Shown here piece after piece: positions 50,101-63,822 of a stretch of DNA of 64,000 nucleotides. The stretch is from Enoplosus armatus (taxonomy: Eukaryota; Chordata; Actinopteri; Centrarchiformes; Enoplosidae). Positions within the stretch are counted from its first letter, which is position 1. Every line of letters begins with the position of its first letter. The position numbers and the translations under genes were made by a program. The notes under the pieces were generated by a model. It was not told the origin of the DNA. It did not search any database and saw only the letters and a program-made list of their open reading frames with translations. The stretch lies in the NCBI RefSeq assembly GCF_043641665.1, contig NW_027261182.1, positions 135,001 through 199,000 of the forward strand, in the 5' to 3' direction.

Positions 50101-51201
50101 TTACTTTCTATTATCGACACACAACAATCCTTCTCGTTTCCCACAGTGGCTATTTCGAACTTCTCGACTACAGAGAACAGCATGTTCTTACTTCTTCATA
50201 CAAATGTCACTACCAATGTATTATACCCTGTTTAGTAATTAACGAGGCCCTGTGCTTTCTGAATGATGAATGGTTTTTAAGCAGAATATTTTAAAGTAAA
50301 GTGGAAAACGTGATCTGCTAAGCTACATGCAGTGACGGTGATTCATGAACGTGACTCATCGTTCCCGAGAGCAGAGGCATCTTAATGCCATCACATTTAA
50401 ATGCACTGCTGGTTCTACTGAGAGCAGGATTAAACAACATGTAGTACCTCTCAGTTTATTCCAGCCTCACACTTTAACAAAGACCTGAAACTACCATCAC
50501 TGCAATTAGCTGGAAGGAATTTGAATAAATCTGTTCAGAAATGTAATAAAGCAAACTACCTCATCCATCTTGTCTCTCAGTTTAAGACTATACAAGGAAA
50601 TATTAAAGACACTGTGGCTGACGCCATGACAACAGCTCAGGTTGTCATAAAACTTCATTAGCGAGAAACACAAGGGGGTCTCAGTTTTCACTGCAAACAG
50701 CAGATTTAAGATGAGATGCATTTCTATTTACAGTTTCTCAGATATCTCCTCATCACAGATGGATTACCTAATGGCAGCAAGTGGATCAAAGGCTTTCCCG
50801 ATAAAACATGAACATGATGTTGCATAAGAAGAGGAGTCAGTATTGATGAAAATGTCCTATATGTATGTCACATCTTCTCCATTAAGTTTAATCCTAACCA
50901 GTCAAACTTAATATAGATGTGGACCACCCTGTAATCCCTGACAGATCAGATTTCCAGTCTTTTCATTGCATGAAGTGCATCTATAAATATAAATACTCTC
51001 GTCTAAATGAAACCTGATCGGAGGAAGGTAGAGAAAAATCTTTTTCTTTCTTTTTCAGCTGCATCATCCAACAGTTTCACCCTTTCACAAACTTTTGGAT
51101 TTGATGGTGAGAAATTATTCACATGTTTCTCCTTCTTCCTCTAGCGAGACTGTCACAGAGCTGAGAGCAGGGAGAGGAGGCGAGGAGGGAAGTGTGTGGG
51201 C

Positions 51202-51202
<1 letters not shown>

Positions 51203-51238
<36 letters not shown>
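51203..51238 (+). repeat. (AC)n microsatellite, 36 bp
   Basis: Uninterrupted array; inverted (GT)n arrays follow at 51371-51421 and 51469-51492. Confidence 0.96.
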
Positions 51239-51240
<2 letters not shown>

Positions 51241-51370
51241 AACACACAGGGATTAGCATTGCTCTGTCCGGCTGGTATTGGCTTTTAGTTTATCCAGCGG
51301 ATTGGGTCAATAGTCTGACAAATGACTCACATCTGTTAGGCCAGTCACACCACTTAGCCTGTGGCCTTTA

Positions 51371-51421
<51 letters not shown>
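51371..51421 (+). repeat. (TG)n microsatellite, 51 bp
   Basis: Nearly pure array with one TTTG variant, complementary to the (AC)n array 132 bp upstream. Confidence 0.96.
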
Positions 51422-51424
<3 letters not shown>

Positions 51425-53488
51425 TGAGAGAGGAAACACTAGAGAAAGTTATGTATATGGATGCGTAGTGTGTGTGTGTGTGTGTGTGTGTGAGGCACTT
51501 GAATGAGTCATTTTCCGTGACGGGATAATTGAATTTTGGGTGCGACTTCAGAGGTTGTTTCAATATTTAATTGCAGTTCCACCAAAATACAAATTGAAGA
51601 AGACATTTGACACAAATCTAACGGCTGTGAATTATTTAAAGACGGAACTTTCCTGAGTAGAACAAAGATTGTACATTTTGAGAAAAGGCTTTGTTCGGTG
51701 CATCCTTTTAACCAAAGCACCTAACAGTACCGGTTAGTGCTGTCAGTACTTCAGTATGAGATTTCCACGTTCCTGTTAGTGCCACTGTGGAGTTCAAACA
51801 GACGCTTGAATCATCTATTGTAAGTACGATTTGACCATAAAGGAAAAAAACAAATCAACACTCACGAAATAGTTGTAAAAATGTTGAATTTCAAAGCCCG
51901 GAACTGTATTAAAACCTGTCCACTGGGTTCAGTCAGTGAAATGAGACGCCGACATTTTAAAACGTATAATATTATCAGATTCATCCGTATGAGGGAGTGT
52001 GGTGACCGGCTGAAACTACTGTACTGGAGACCAGGTTCCCGTGTCCACGTGGCTGAGGGTGGGGCGTAACACAAGCAGCATAGCATGGTGGAACTTGGAA
52101 AATGTGACATTAATCTTCGCAGCAGTCTGAATCTCTTGAAGGTCACACATTACAACTTCAAGCCGATAAGATGGCAGAAGTTTTACTTTAAAAAAAAAGG
52201 TTAGAGGCCAAGATAAAGACCAAAGTGTTTCCATGACAGTTTACGTGTGTGCACTTGAATGCTTGTGGGTAAGAATTATATATAGAATATATTAGTGAAT
52301 ACAGAACAGTCATATGTCTGAAGGCCAAGTTCTTACTTTATGATGATGTGTATTTTTGATTCACTCAGGGTTTGACAAAGAGGTGTAGACAGTCGGGGAA
52401 TGATGGTGGAGAGGAACAGATGTGACGACCCCCTGTAGGTTTATGAACCCGAAACAACCTCATACATCACAAATAATACTGCATGCATGCAAAGTGATGT
52501 AAACCCACTTGGCAGGTGCTAGACGGGACAGTATTTCCATGCTAATATAGCACCGGAAGGCACTCTGCATAAACCACCTACCAAGACTTCTAAACTGTAT
52601 AAATACAACATCCATTTAAATGTACGAAATGTGTGTATTTCAACATACATTTCTGGGCCCATGTTGTTGCTTTGTGGTGATTATTGCCTCAAAGACGCAA
52701 CACAGCGCGGCTACAAATGCACTCAATATCAAAACTTATAAATAACAAACAGTAAACGTCCGGTTCTCAAGGAAGTGTTTCTTTATTGACGTGCCAGCAG
52801 AGAACAGTTTCGATATCAAATGATCTCCTGACACTGGAATTAGCAGACGAAGCCTGAAGACGTTTTGACTATGAATCTCTCTCTCTTTCTCTAAACTGGC
52901 TCTGCTACAGCGATTCCTCTCTCCGCTTACAGCAGCAACAAGCTCATGCCAGTTCTCTCAAGGTTTTCAAAAGATATTCAGCCAAGACTACATCATCACC
53001 AAGAAGCAGAAGTAGAAAAATTAAAAGATCAAGGAAGAATTGTGAAAATACTCTGTGAGGCTGCGGTTAGCGGCTAATGTCTGCTCTCTTTATGAGTAGT
53101 ATCTACTCAAGTAGTATCTTCTTTAATTCAGAAGTGTGCTCTGCATGAGCCATGAAACACATTAACAACTGTTTCAACTTTAAACCAAACCTTGATGATA
53201 TGTGACATGCAGGAAAATATGGAAGCAAAAACACATGATTCCCTCTTAAAGCCTCTTAATGGATTTCCTTCTTACTGTAAACAGTGTGGGACTAATGCAG
53301 ATTACGTTGCATTTTATGGAACTGCTCATGTATTATGCATCATATCCGCCTGGTGCTGCAGTATGTGGCTGCCTCAGAAACACATTACACGCGCATTTAG
53401 TGGTGTGTTCCACCCATAAGCATATGAAAAGGAATAAATGGGAATCCCTCGAGTGTGAGCCGGAGCCGCGCTGAACCAGAGGGAGATG

Positions 53489-53499
53489 GTGTGTGTGTG

Positions 53500-53537
<38 letters not shown>

Positions 53538-53550
53538 TGTGCGTGCATGT
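53489..53550 (+). repeat. interrupted (GT)n microsatellite
   Basis: GT array with gcat, atgt and gcgtgcatgt variants in intron 1. Confidence 0.93.
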
Positions 53551-54107
53551 GAGAGAACCAATTTAAGGTGCAGATCTTCTGAGCTAGGACAATTTTGCAA
53601 ATGGAGAAGAATTATGGAAATATATTGAGGACAAAAGATTTCAGAGAGCACAAAAATTGTGAGCGGTCCTCAGACTGCAAGTCAACATTTGAGAAAGGCT
53701 CAGGCAGAGACTCATGAGAGCAGGACCAGATTTGTGCGTGTAATCCTGATCTTTCTCGTTCCCGACTCTGCTCTGTCGCTTCTCTCCAGCCGTAACAGTC
53801 ACAGTAAGCCCAACCCCCCCCGTATCAAGCTAGCTTTCTGAGAGCAGCATCCTTCTCAGAAGTGACAATCAGCCTCAGTCATAACTGTTTGTCTTATAAT
53901 GGTTCAAATAATCTTTTTCTGTTAAAATCATTCATAAAACCAAATAAGAAAACTCTACGAGTGGTTCAGAAGTGAACACGACGCTCACACAGACACGATG
54001 ATATATAGCTAGTAACTACTAGTAAGCTAGTAATTGATTTGACTCTCAAAACTACATCATTTGCCAAAAAATTTAATATAATCTTCGTCATTTAGTGCCA
54101 ACCTTAA

Positions 54108-54430
54108 ACTGTATATAAAGATGGCCGACGCGTCTCCACTTACTCCCGCTGCATGAAGAAATGAAGCCAGACTCTCCAGACTCTCCTGGATACGGCCGCT
54201 GCCATCTTGCGCTGGTGACGTCATTTGGAGACGCAGTATCATGGTCCCGCCCATACACCTGCCCGACCCAATCGAGCACACCACAGTCAATCACAGCTGT
54301 CAATCATGACGTTTCTAACATGGAGGGGGCAGGGCTTATGACCTATACTGCAGCCAGCCACCAGGGGGCGGTCAAGGTGTTTAGTCTTCACTTTTGCGGA
54401 GCTGTCATGTCGTCCACCTTTACATACAGT
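54108..54430. mobile_element. MITE-like element with terminal inverted repeats
   Basis: The left end reads actgtatataaagatgg and the right end, reverse-complemented, reads actgtatgtaaaggtgg, with similarity extending inward through cgac. The 323-bp body has no transposase frame. This suggests a nonautonomous DNA element in intron 1. No target-site duplication is clear, so the superfamily is unassigned. The copy near 36.4-36.9 kb shares its interior and terminus. Confidence 0.7.
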
Positions 54431-54909
54431 CCATGCATTTAGATTTTTTAAGAGAATACAGAAACCAAATATTGCTCTTCGCCTCCATCTGGTGGTTCAG
54501 TAAATGCCACAGTCCCAGCTTTTATTTAGAAGGAGGGGTCTAACAGGACGACCCTTCACCTCCAGGTCAGATTGTGTTTGGTGGGGTGTCCAGACTGCTG
54601 AGAGTGAGCGTGAGCAGCTTTGATCGTCACAAGCGCGAGAATCTGTTACGCTCACGATGATGTCAAATCACAGCCCGTGCGCTGAGTAGTGTTATACTTC
54701 CAATATACTTCCATAAAGAATCAGAGAAGGGAAGATGGTTGCTGTATAACTGCTTGTGTGTACAGTGTGTGTGACAGAGGGAGAGAGATGTGTTGGAAAC
54801 AGGCAGAGAGGGAGTGTATGAACAGAAGACGATGATACTTACTGTCCACACATGACTCTCCATGTACATGATACTATGTACTGCATATGCATTCACATCA
54901 GTGGATATG

Positions 54910-54949
<40 letters not shown>
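54910..54949 (+). repeat. (TG)n microsatellite, 40 bp
   Basis: Uninterrupted array. Confidence 0.96.
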
Positions 54950-54950
<1 letters not shown>

Positions 54951-55101
54951 ATCATGCCCCGCGAACAGATCTCATCCTAATTAAGACATGAAGCTTGTCA
55001 TTTTAACATCCACCACAAAGCCCTCAGGCTCAGGCAGGCAGAGTCTCAAGTGCGCTCAGCAGCCCAGCAGATGGATTGTGTGCAAGTGTATGGGACTGCC
55101 T

Positions 55102-55103
<2 letters not shown>

Positions 55104-55144
<41 letters not shown>
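55104..55144 (+). repeat. (GT)n microsatellite, 41 bp
   Basis: Uninterrupted array. A short gcatgcatgcgtgcatgc repeat lies nearby at 55327-55354. Confidence 0.95.
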
Positions 55145-55146
<2 letters not shown>

Positions 55147-56955
55147 AGATTCTCTCCATACCCTCTAGTTGCTGCTGCTCCACAGCTGATGGGGAGGATG
55201 AGATTTTGTAAGTGTGACGGGGGGGGAAAGAAATCGGAGGGAACAGAGAACAAGAGAGAGAGGAAAAGAGATTGAGAGCCAAAAATGGTGATGAGAGACT
55301 TTCATATGCGTGTGCAGTGATGGTTTGCATGCATGCGTGCATGCGTGCATGCACGGGAGGCAGATTTCCTGTAAGCTTTTACGCTACAGCACAACCTACT
55401 GCAAGATGAAATGTAAGACAGAAGCACTGAATAAAGAGGTAGATGGTGAAAATGAAAAAGAGTGAACAAAAGAGCAGCGAGCAGAACTAGGCCACCTCCC
55501 TGAATCCACAGTAGTGACTGGGACAGCACAGACGGCACACACCAACCCACATACAGCTGAGATAAACTGTACCGCACAGATGGGACGCAGACCTCACTAT
55601 GTAATGTCGAGCCTGGAGATCTGCTCCCTGCTATTAATAGGCTAAACGGGAAAACCACTCGCTTGCACTTTACCCCCGTCTGCTCCACAAGAGATGTCTC
55701 AGTAACCAACGGTTACGGTGGTTGATACTGGGCAGCTCCCCGGAGAGGATGTGCGTTATGAATTTGAATCAGGAGGCTACTGAAAAGGGGTGGGTTTTAG
55801 CCAAGTAGCAAACGACCACAGCTGCATTTTGAAACCACTTCTGTAAAAAAGTTGTTTCTCTCATGGCTCCAAGACAACTCACTGTTTTGAAATGACCGAA
55901 AGAGCCCACGAGCTTCTTATGTGTAATTTGGCGATGATCTTGAAACCCGATGCTCGGAGAGAGGCGTTGGTTTGGGGTTGTGTTGACTGACAGATGCATC
56001 AGCCTATCACAATCCACCGTAAACCCAGTGTCCCCCCACCTCCATCATGTCCAACATTACACACAGCGCCTTCACTCTGGAACAGTCGCACAATGAAGAT
56101 ACTTAATGACGTCAGTACGCATCCTGAATCCACTTGACTTTTTGCGCCACACTATTGTCCCACAATGCAATGCAAAACACGAATGAATACTCTGACCAAT
56201 CAAGTACGGTTTATACAAACCCACGGAGCGCTAAGACAGGGTTTAATAGACCTGGTCACATGCCGGCCTCAAATACAGGTGTGACTAAAAACATGGCTGC
56301 GTTGCATTCAGGTGCTCCAGTTCCAGAGCCTCAGTATGGTGCCTGCCGGCTCACTGGTATGACTTACTGGGACATTTAACAAAGCCATCATCAAAGTTAT
56401 CAGTTACACCTTTGATTTTCCTGCAACACAAGTATAACTAATAACATTCTGGTGTCCATGAGCTTTAAATATGCTGCATATCCTATTTGATTTATATTAT
56501 CTGACGTGGTCTGAATTTGCCAAAATACCAAAAGTATTTACTCTTTTCATATAAAATGCTTGAGTAACATTTAGCATAGAGCACAGCTATCAGCGATCTG
56601 AGGATGTGTTCACTGTCGACGTTCTACCTTACTGCTCTCAGAACTGAACAGGTGAAATGATGAGTTGACCAACGTCCTTAAAACACGCATTCATTTAAAC
56701 AAAGGCTAAGAATTACAAATATTTCGACATCAGTTTTGGAGTGTGTGTGTGTAAGAATCTGTACATCAACGTGCAGCGGCTAAAGGGCAACTGTGAAAGA
56801 TGTTGGAACTTGAATGTAATTACCTCGATCTGTCTACGCTGTAACACTGATGTCCGTCAACAGAAGAACATTTAAAATGTAAAATGTCAGCGTATCATTC
56901 TGACTATCTCTTTGAAGATAAAGGCCAAGGTTTGGCGGGATGAAGCCGCCGGCAG

Positions 56956-56956
<1 letters not shown>

Positions 56957-57000
<44 letters not shown>
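56957..57000 (+). repeat. (AC)n microsatellite, 44 bp
   Basis: Uninterrupted array in intron 1. Confidence 0.96.
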
Positions 57001-57003
<3 letters not shown>

Positions 57004-60000
57004 CTCCCATTTATCTTGTAACAGAAGTTTAATCGAGGTAATGGCTTACAGGACACAGCTTTTAATCAAGCCATTAATAGTCTTCAGGGAATGAAGTCGA
57101 GCCGTAGTTCCAGGACAGTTATCAGTGCTGTCAAACTTTTCTCTATCGGCAAGAGATCAGAGAAATACTCAACTGTGCTGGAATCTACGAGAATAACAAT
57201 TGTGTGACTTTTCTGAGAAGAAACAAGGACCAAGACTGAGGTCCTGTATATTTGTCCCTGCTTTTGTTTGGACGATTTAAGGTTCACCTTTAAGTTTCTT
57301 TATAACATTTTTACAACTTCATTTTTGGTCTCAAGTCTTTTAGGGACAATAATTATGCAATAAGTGCGCTAGATAACTACATTGCAACGTTACATGGGGC
57401 CTTTCTCTGTCTGTGACTCACCATTTGCCAGTCAAATCCATTTTACTGACGTCCACAGCATTATTGTTCATATTGTTCAAAAGTGAATATAGCTCTTTTA
57501 ATATTTAACATTGAATTTATATCTTAGTCCAAAATCTTGCCTTGCTAACACTCACATCTAGGAGCTGCAACGACAACCAGGCTTCAGCTAATAACCCCCG
57601 AGTAGCTCTACTGGAGCACATGATGGAGCATTGCTTTTCAATTTCCCTGCCCTGGTTTTCCCAGGCAGTCAGGGAAATGTAACTTATAGCCTTCTGGTCA
57701 CGTGTCCACCTCTCTTACCTACTGCAGAACTATATTCTGCAAAATGGCAGTGAGGGCTAAATGTTCCTTGAGGTCAGGGCCTGTACAATGCCAGCAGTAT
57801 GTGACGGCTATCAGTCCAGTGTGAAGCCAGGACGTGCTAACTCCCTCGCAGGGTGAAACAGCTTCTACACAGTCAGGTATCTAACCTTCAGAATGTGTTG
57901 TGTACGTCTGGTGATATGGAGACATATCCGGTGAGCATCTCAACCCCCTTTTTGGCTCTCAGAGAGTTTATTAAACCTGTAATCTCAAGGTTGACAACAC
58001 AACATCCATCCCTGGGACTTCAGTCCAGGATCTCTGCTATTTTATTTATTTATATATATTTTCGGGGACACAAACACGTCTTTCCTTGGATAAGATCACG
58101 ACTGGAACAGATTTCCTTTAAAATATGATTTTTTTTAGGTTCAATACAGAATAACTTTTCTAGACTGATTCAACCATGATGCACTGGACTGGACCTGCTG
58201 CAAGCCTAATGCTAATGAGTTCATTTACTCCAAATTTAGAGTGATAACGGCGGCAGATTTAGAATTCTTAGTCTAATTCTTAGTCAATGAATCCTTGATT
58301 TGAGAAGCAGCTTCCCATTTCTAGCTCGCGACCGTAGTTTTAAATGTGCTTCACTGTATTGATGAATCTTTGAATTTGTGTTGAGACTCCAAGTAATGGT
58401 TGTGTTTTTGTGGAGGGGGGGGGGGTGTCTCTCTCAGGAGTGGGTAAATAATGGTTGAAAAAGCTGTGTAGTGGTTGAGGACACTTTACTGTAAAAGTGG
58501 TTTAAACAACACAGAATCATTTAATGACCTTGTAACATCCGTGACATCTACTGTACACTTTCTCCTCTGTACTTCATATAATTAGTATAATTCACTAATT
58601 CACAACAGACTGCAGCTTTGCAAAACATAGCTTTGGGTACTGACACACACACACACACACACAAACAAACTCAGCTGCAGGCTCTAAAATCATTCATGTA
58701 GAGTGAGGAAAATATTGGTCTGTGTTGATGTGGAAAATCAGCTCAGGAAGAAGAGATCACTCACTTCCTGTCCTCAGTGTTGCGTCCCAGATGTTAGCTG
58801 AAAGAAACCTCATATCATGTTCTCCTCTTCTTATCCTGTAGCAGATAACTGACTTGATCTCTCATGCAAAACAGGCATCATGTTTGCCTTCAGGCTGGAA
58901 AGTGCTCAGCAGAGTGCGACCGTCTGCCCACAACTCAACTTCTCCAGCTTGGAAAACAGAAGCCGTCGTAATGCTTTGTTTGTTTATTGCTGTCTTTGGA
59001 GTTGGATAAGCTAGCACATGAAGCGTCTTCTATCTACTGTCGCTTTCTTATCACATCGCAGCTGTTAGTGCCCGAGTGTCTCGGTGATCAGGCGGAATGT
59101 GAAGTCACACCACAATTTAATTCAACAATACGTTGTTTTTAAGCTGTTTCCATAATCAGTGGAGGACAGAAGGGCGTTTTTCTACATCATATTTCTGTCT
59201 CCGTCACTTTTATGGTTTCAGGTTGACTTTCTTACTGAAATCTAAACATTGCTCTCTTGTTGTCCTTCCTCCACAGTCCAGATGAGAGGAGAGAGGAGTT
59301 GATAAAAATGCTGATACACTCCGAGTCGCCTTCAATTATTACCATGCTCACAGAGCAATTAGCTTAACGAGCTGCAAGGAGCGGTGCACAGGGCTTTGTG
59401 GACCTGGGCTTCGCCTCTCAGGCTTCGTACAGGCTCCCCTACCTAATTGGTGGAGGTTGTTGGGGCTGTAAGTGGCCTCAAAGGAATACCTGCAGACACT
59501 ACTTAATCCTTTTAACATGACTAAAGTTGTTGTTTTGTTTTAGCTAAATACGTTCAATATACCTGTGACTCACCTGGGACATTAATGCCTCATAAAATGT
59601 TTCACATAAATGTTTCTACAAAAGCCTTCTAAATTTTAATCTCCAGGATTTTCATCGAAGTTCATTTTTATTATCAGTTTATTAACTGCTGTGTTGTTTC
59701 TGCTTCCAAGAGACCATAAACAGTGTGTTTAGTACCGCAACTACTGTTCAGCTGTGTGACCTTCTCCTCCAGTCTTCGTTGAACCATAGTGGCCTTTACT
59801 GGTCAAGATCATTTCCCAGTTCTTGTTCTGATTAGCGCGCTCGCCTTCAGCAAAGCGTCATACAACCTGCAGTTGTTGATGCCGCTGCCACAAAGTGTTT
59901 GCAGCTATCAGAGCCGAGGTGATAACAACAGCTAATGTGGGGAAATGAGTTTGAAAATTGCATTAACTATAATAATATAAATGATATAAACATCACATCA

Positions 60001-63000
60001 GTGGACAAATCCACTCAGTCACACAGACTATATCAAACATTTTATATCTACCAAGCATATTGCTTCTTAGTCTGGAGATAAAGCTCTTTATTCAGCTGTC
60101 TGAGCCAAAGCCCTTATTGGATATCACAACATGTAAGAAGTGGATATGAGTGGTTCATTAGTGTTTAATCTGTAATAATTTACGGCAGGAAATTCAAGCT
60201 CTTAGGGCATTAACTCACATGTAAACGATCATTATAACCATCAACTTTGATTATATACAACTAATACAGACACTGTGCCTGCTGCAGTGCTGCAGGGAAT
60301 AATGAGGCTGATGTGACAACACACATAGAGAGAGAGAGAAATAGATAAACAATAAACTAGGCTGTTTGTTGTCTGCAGGGATTATTATGGTCTGGCCACA
60401 TTACTCATGAATATAAACACCAAAATCCAGAGTTGACAGATTTCCTGATGGATTCAGATTCACTCTGTTTGTCTCTGATTCTGATAGCAAACAGCAGATG
60501 GATTAAACATATCAGGCGCAGGAGATGGACAGATGTCAAAAGAGGAGAAAAGGCGGGATGCAGGGAAGGAGGAGTTCAGGGCGAGATGTGTTTCCAGGAA
60601 GGACGACTCTTAATAAAATAGAGTTATGTGACACAGAGAGGAAGAATGGAAAGAAATGAAAAAGAAATGAAAGAAGGAGAACTAAGAAGAACTAAATATG
60701 CTGCTGAACCTGAGAAATGAGTCAGTAATTCTTGGTACAGCATGAAACTAGATATCAGACAAAAGGTGAAAAAGCAAGGGATGAAGAAATGGAGTGAAAA
60801 AGAGAAAATGGCAAATACTGAGCTCATGATTCTTACTCGTATACAGTAGAAGAAGCTGAGGTTCAAGGCAGTGAGGGCGGAATTGGATTGAAGAGAGAAA
60901 AGACATGTTTCCTGGGCTTTACAGTGAGCTGATGGATGCTAAGGCCTGAAAACCAGAAGAATTACCAGGGATTTAGATGTTCTGGGAGAGGAAAAGGGAG
61001 GGATCGGGTGATGAAATGATGGAGGAGCTCAGGGTGAAAAGAAGGGAGGAAACCTGCGTGTAGGGAATAAGCCCATGAAACTTGATATACAGGGACAATA
61101 TCGCTGGGGAATTAGATGCCATCGGGACGAGAGAGTGAGCGATGGAGGGGAATGGGAGAGAGAGGGAGAATATATCAGGAACAGTGAGTCATGAGGAGAA
61201 AATTAAAGGGAGGAAAGGAGAAAATCAGAGGAAGAAGGTCTCTGTTCTGAGGGAGGGAGGGATGCTACTCAGCTTTAGATTAGAACAGTAGTAGCTAAAC
61301 AGTAAGAAAGAAAAGACGTCGACGAGAGGGAAGAAAGAAATGCAGAGAGAGAAGTATGCTGTGACAGACAGTTCTGTAGAGTGGAGCACTCTGCCGCCGC
61401 CGCTTTCATCTGAGGCAGTTATCCTCCGACTATCTTGGACGAGGTCATCGGTGCTTTTATCTCTCCTCACTGAGAGCACTACATCGCCCGGCCCTGCTCC
61501 CTCTGTCAAAACTCACTCTGGATGCAGAATACAGCTGCTCTCCGGCACGAAACGTCAGCCGAGCGAGGACGGAGGGGAGAAAGGAAGACGTGGAGAGGAA
61601 AGAGAGAGGGGGAGAATACACGAACAACATGTGTATTTCGGCTGAAGAAAGTGAACTGTTGTAAGTGATGATGAAGATTGTACATGTCGAGAGGGAATAT
61701 GGATGAACATTAGGCCTGAAGGTCTCTCACATGGAGGGATGGCAGCAGAGAGATATACATACATACATAGATATATATACAATAACACCAGGAAGCAGCC
61801 GGAGAGAGACAGTGAGACGGTGTTATCTGTCATGTGAACACATCAAATATAGACTTCCATTAGTAAACACAGAAGCTCAGCCTGTTTCCTTCGCTGCACT
61901 CACTGTGTGTTGCTTTAAATGAGGTCATGTACTTACAAACTATCCCGCCACATCAAAACAAATGAGAAAAGTCCATTGGAACGTACAGTGTTACCAAATA
62001 AACAACCACAATAGCACAAATATGACTACCCCCTGCTGTTATGTGCCCCTCCCCCCCTCCCTCCCCTTACACCAGCCAGGGGGCAACATGACCCAAACGT
62101 TAATCCTCTCAACAGCAACAGACAGTCGGCCAAAACAGCTTCCCACCAAAATGCCAGGCCTGGCTGAGGACACTAACTGATGTGGACTGAGCCCACGGCG
62201 CCCAACAGAAACCTCGTGTTATACAGTACGATTTGGTGACATTTTACATGATAGTGATGTTTCACTGTAAGCAACAGCGAGGGCGTCTGCAAAACGGCCC
62301 TTTGTACACCCCAAACTGACCGACTGGATGGTTTATAAGAAGGGAAAACAAGCAGCGGAGGTCAGACTACCGCACAAAAGAGCGCAGAATGTGGGATAAT
62401 CTCTCCTGCCACTGGCATCAGTGTTAACACAGACTTCAAAAGGAGAATAAACTAGATTTTAGGGGAAAGGAGCTTCATGTGGGGTTTAAAATTCCTCGAC
62501 AACTAGTGACATTCAACTAGAGTCAGTGTGTCAAAGGAACACCGGACAGATGACTTTGAGTAAAAGATAGTTTCTCCATATTAAAGCACATATTTATTTA
62601 TTTATATATCAACTCAGAAGCAACAAAGGATTTGTTTATGAATCACCGCTGGTTTGAATAGTGAAACAGTGAGGGGATGAATTCCACGAGGAAGCGGCGA
62701 CGCTGAGTAAGAGGCACTTTAATGATCGGTGATTGTCACAAACTCGACACCTTCACCGAGATTCTACCAGCTCCACCCGTTCACGTTGATGGAGGCTGGT
62801 GGGAGGAGTACGGAGCTACTCCAGAACATTCAGTCCTTAGTAGAAACTTGCGTCTCACCTCTGGTTAGTTAGCTCGTTCATCGTGTTAATAAAAACTTCA
62901 GCGCACGTCACTGTGTGCTCCTACTAAAGGCCTCCAAGACTAATTCCTGCTGGTCCACAATAGACGCCGTAATGACTTTATGCCCTCTTACAGTTTGACC

Positions 63001-63822
63001 AGAAATATAACATAAATTGAATCTTCAGCTGACCGGCGACAGTATGAACCCTGATCCCCAATGAGTAAGAAAGAGTGGGGATTAATGAAAGGTTACAGGA
63101 GATCGGGGTCGTGGTCGGGTCAGCTAGGATAAGGATTACGACTGGGACAAAGGGGATCAATGGTTGTGGTTAGATTTGTAGAGGCGGTTAAAACTGCGGA
63201 GTGGGATGAATTCACTTTCTTACACTGAAACACACTGAATATTGTTATTTCCGAGCATCTGTTGTTTTCACCGTCTCCTGTGCATCGACGAGGAATCTAA
63301 TAACATCAGTGTATAATATTACAGGCAGGAAAAAGAAACAGAGAGGGCTGCTGCATCTCGAATCTGTCTCTATTCATTTCTTCATCCTCTGGTCTGCCTC
63401 CAACTGGAACTTTCACCCTCCCTCCCATATCAGTGGCCATTATTTCTAAAGCCCAGACACTGTGTGTTAATCTGTGTGTGTTGAGAGTGGGTTAGGGGAC
63501 ATAAGGCTGTGTGACCTATAAGCCCTGTGTGTCCTGCCCCACCAACCCGCCTACACTATAAGCAGGCCCTCCTTTAGCAGCTAGACCCTCACCCCCTTTA
63601 CCAGTGACACTTCACATTACAGGTGGGTTGGATTACTCCCTTAATGTTCGATTTAAAAACGATTCCCGGAACAGTAAGAATGTAAATCAGTGATATAAAT
63701 AACAGCAGGGCAAATAATAATGCTTTAGCTAAGAGAGCTAAAAGGTAGGGGCATTAAGTAATCAATGAATCAATACTACAGGACTATAGCCAAAAAACCT
63801 TCTAGCTCTTTCAATGCATTGA

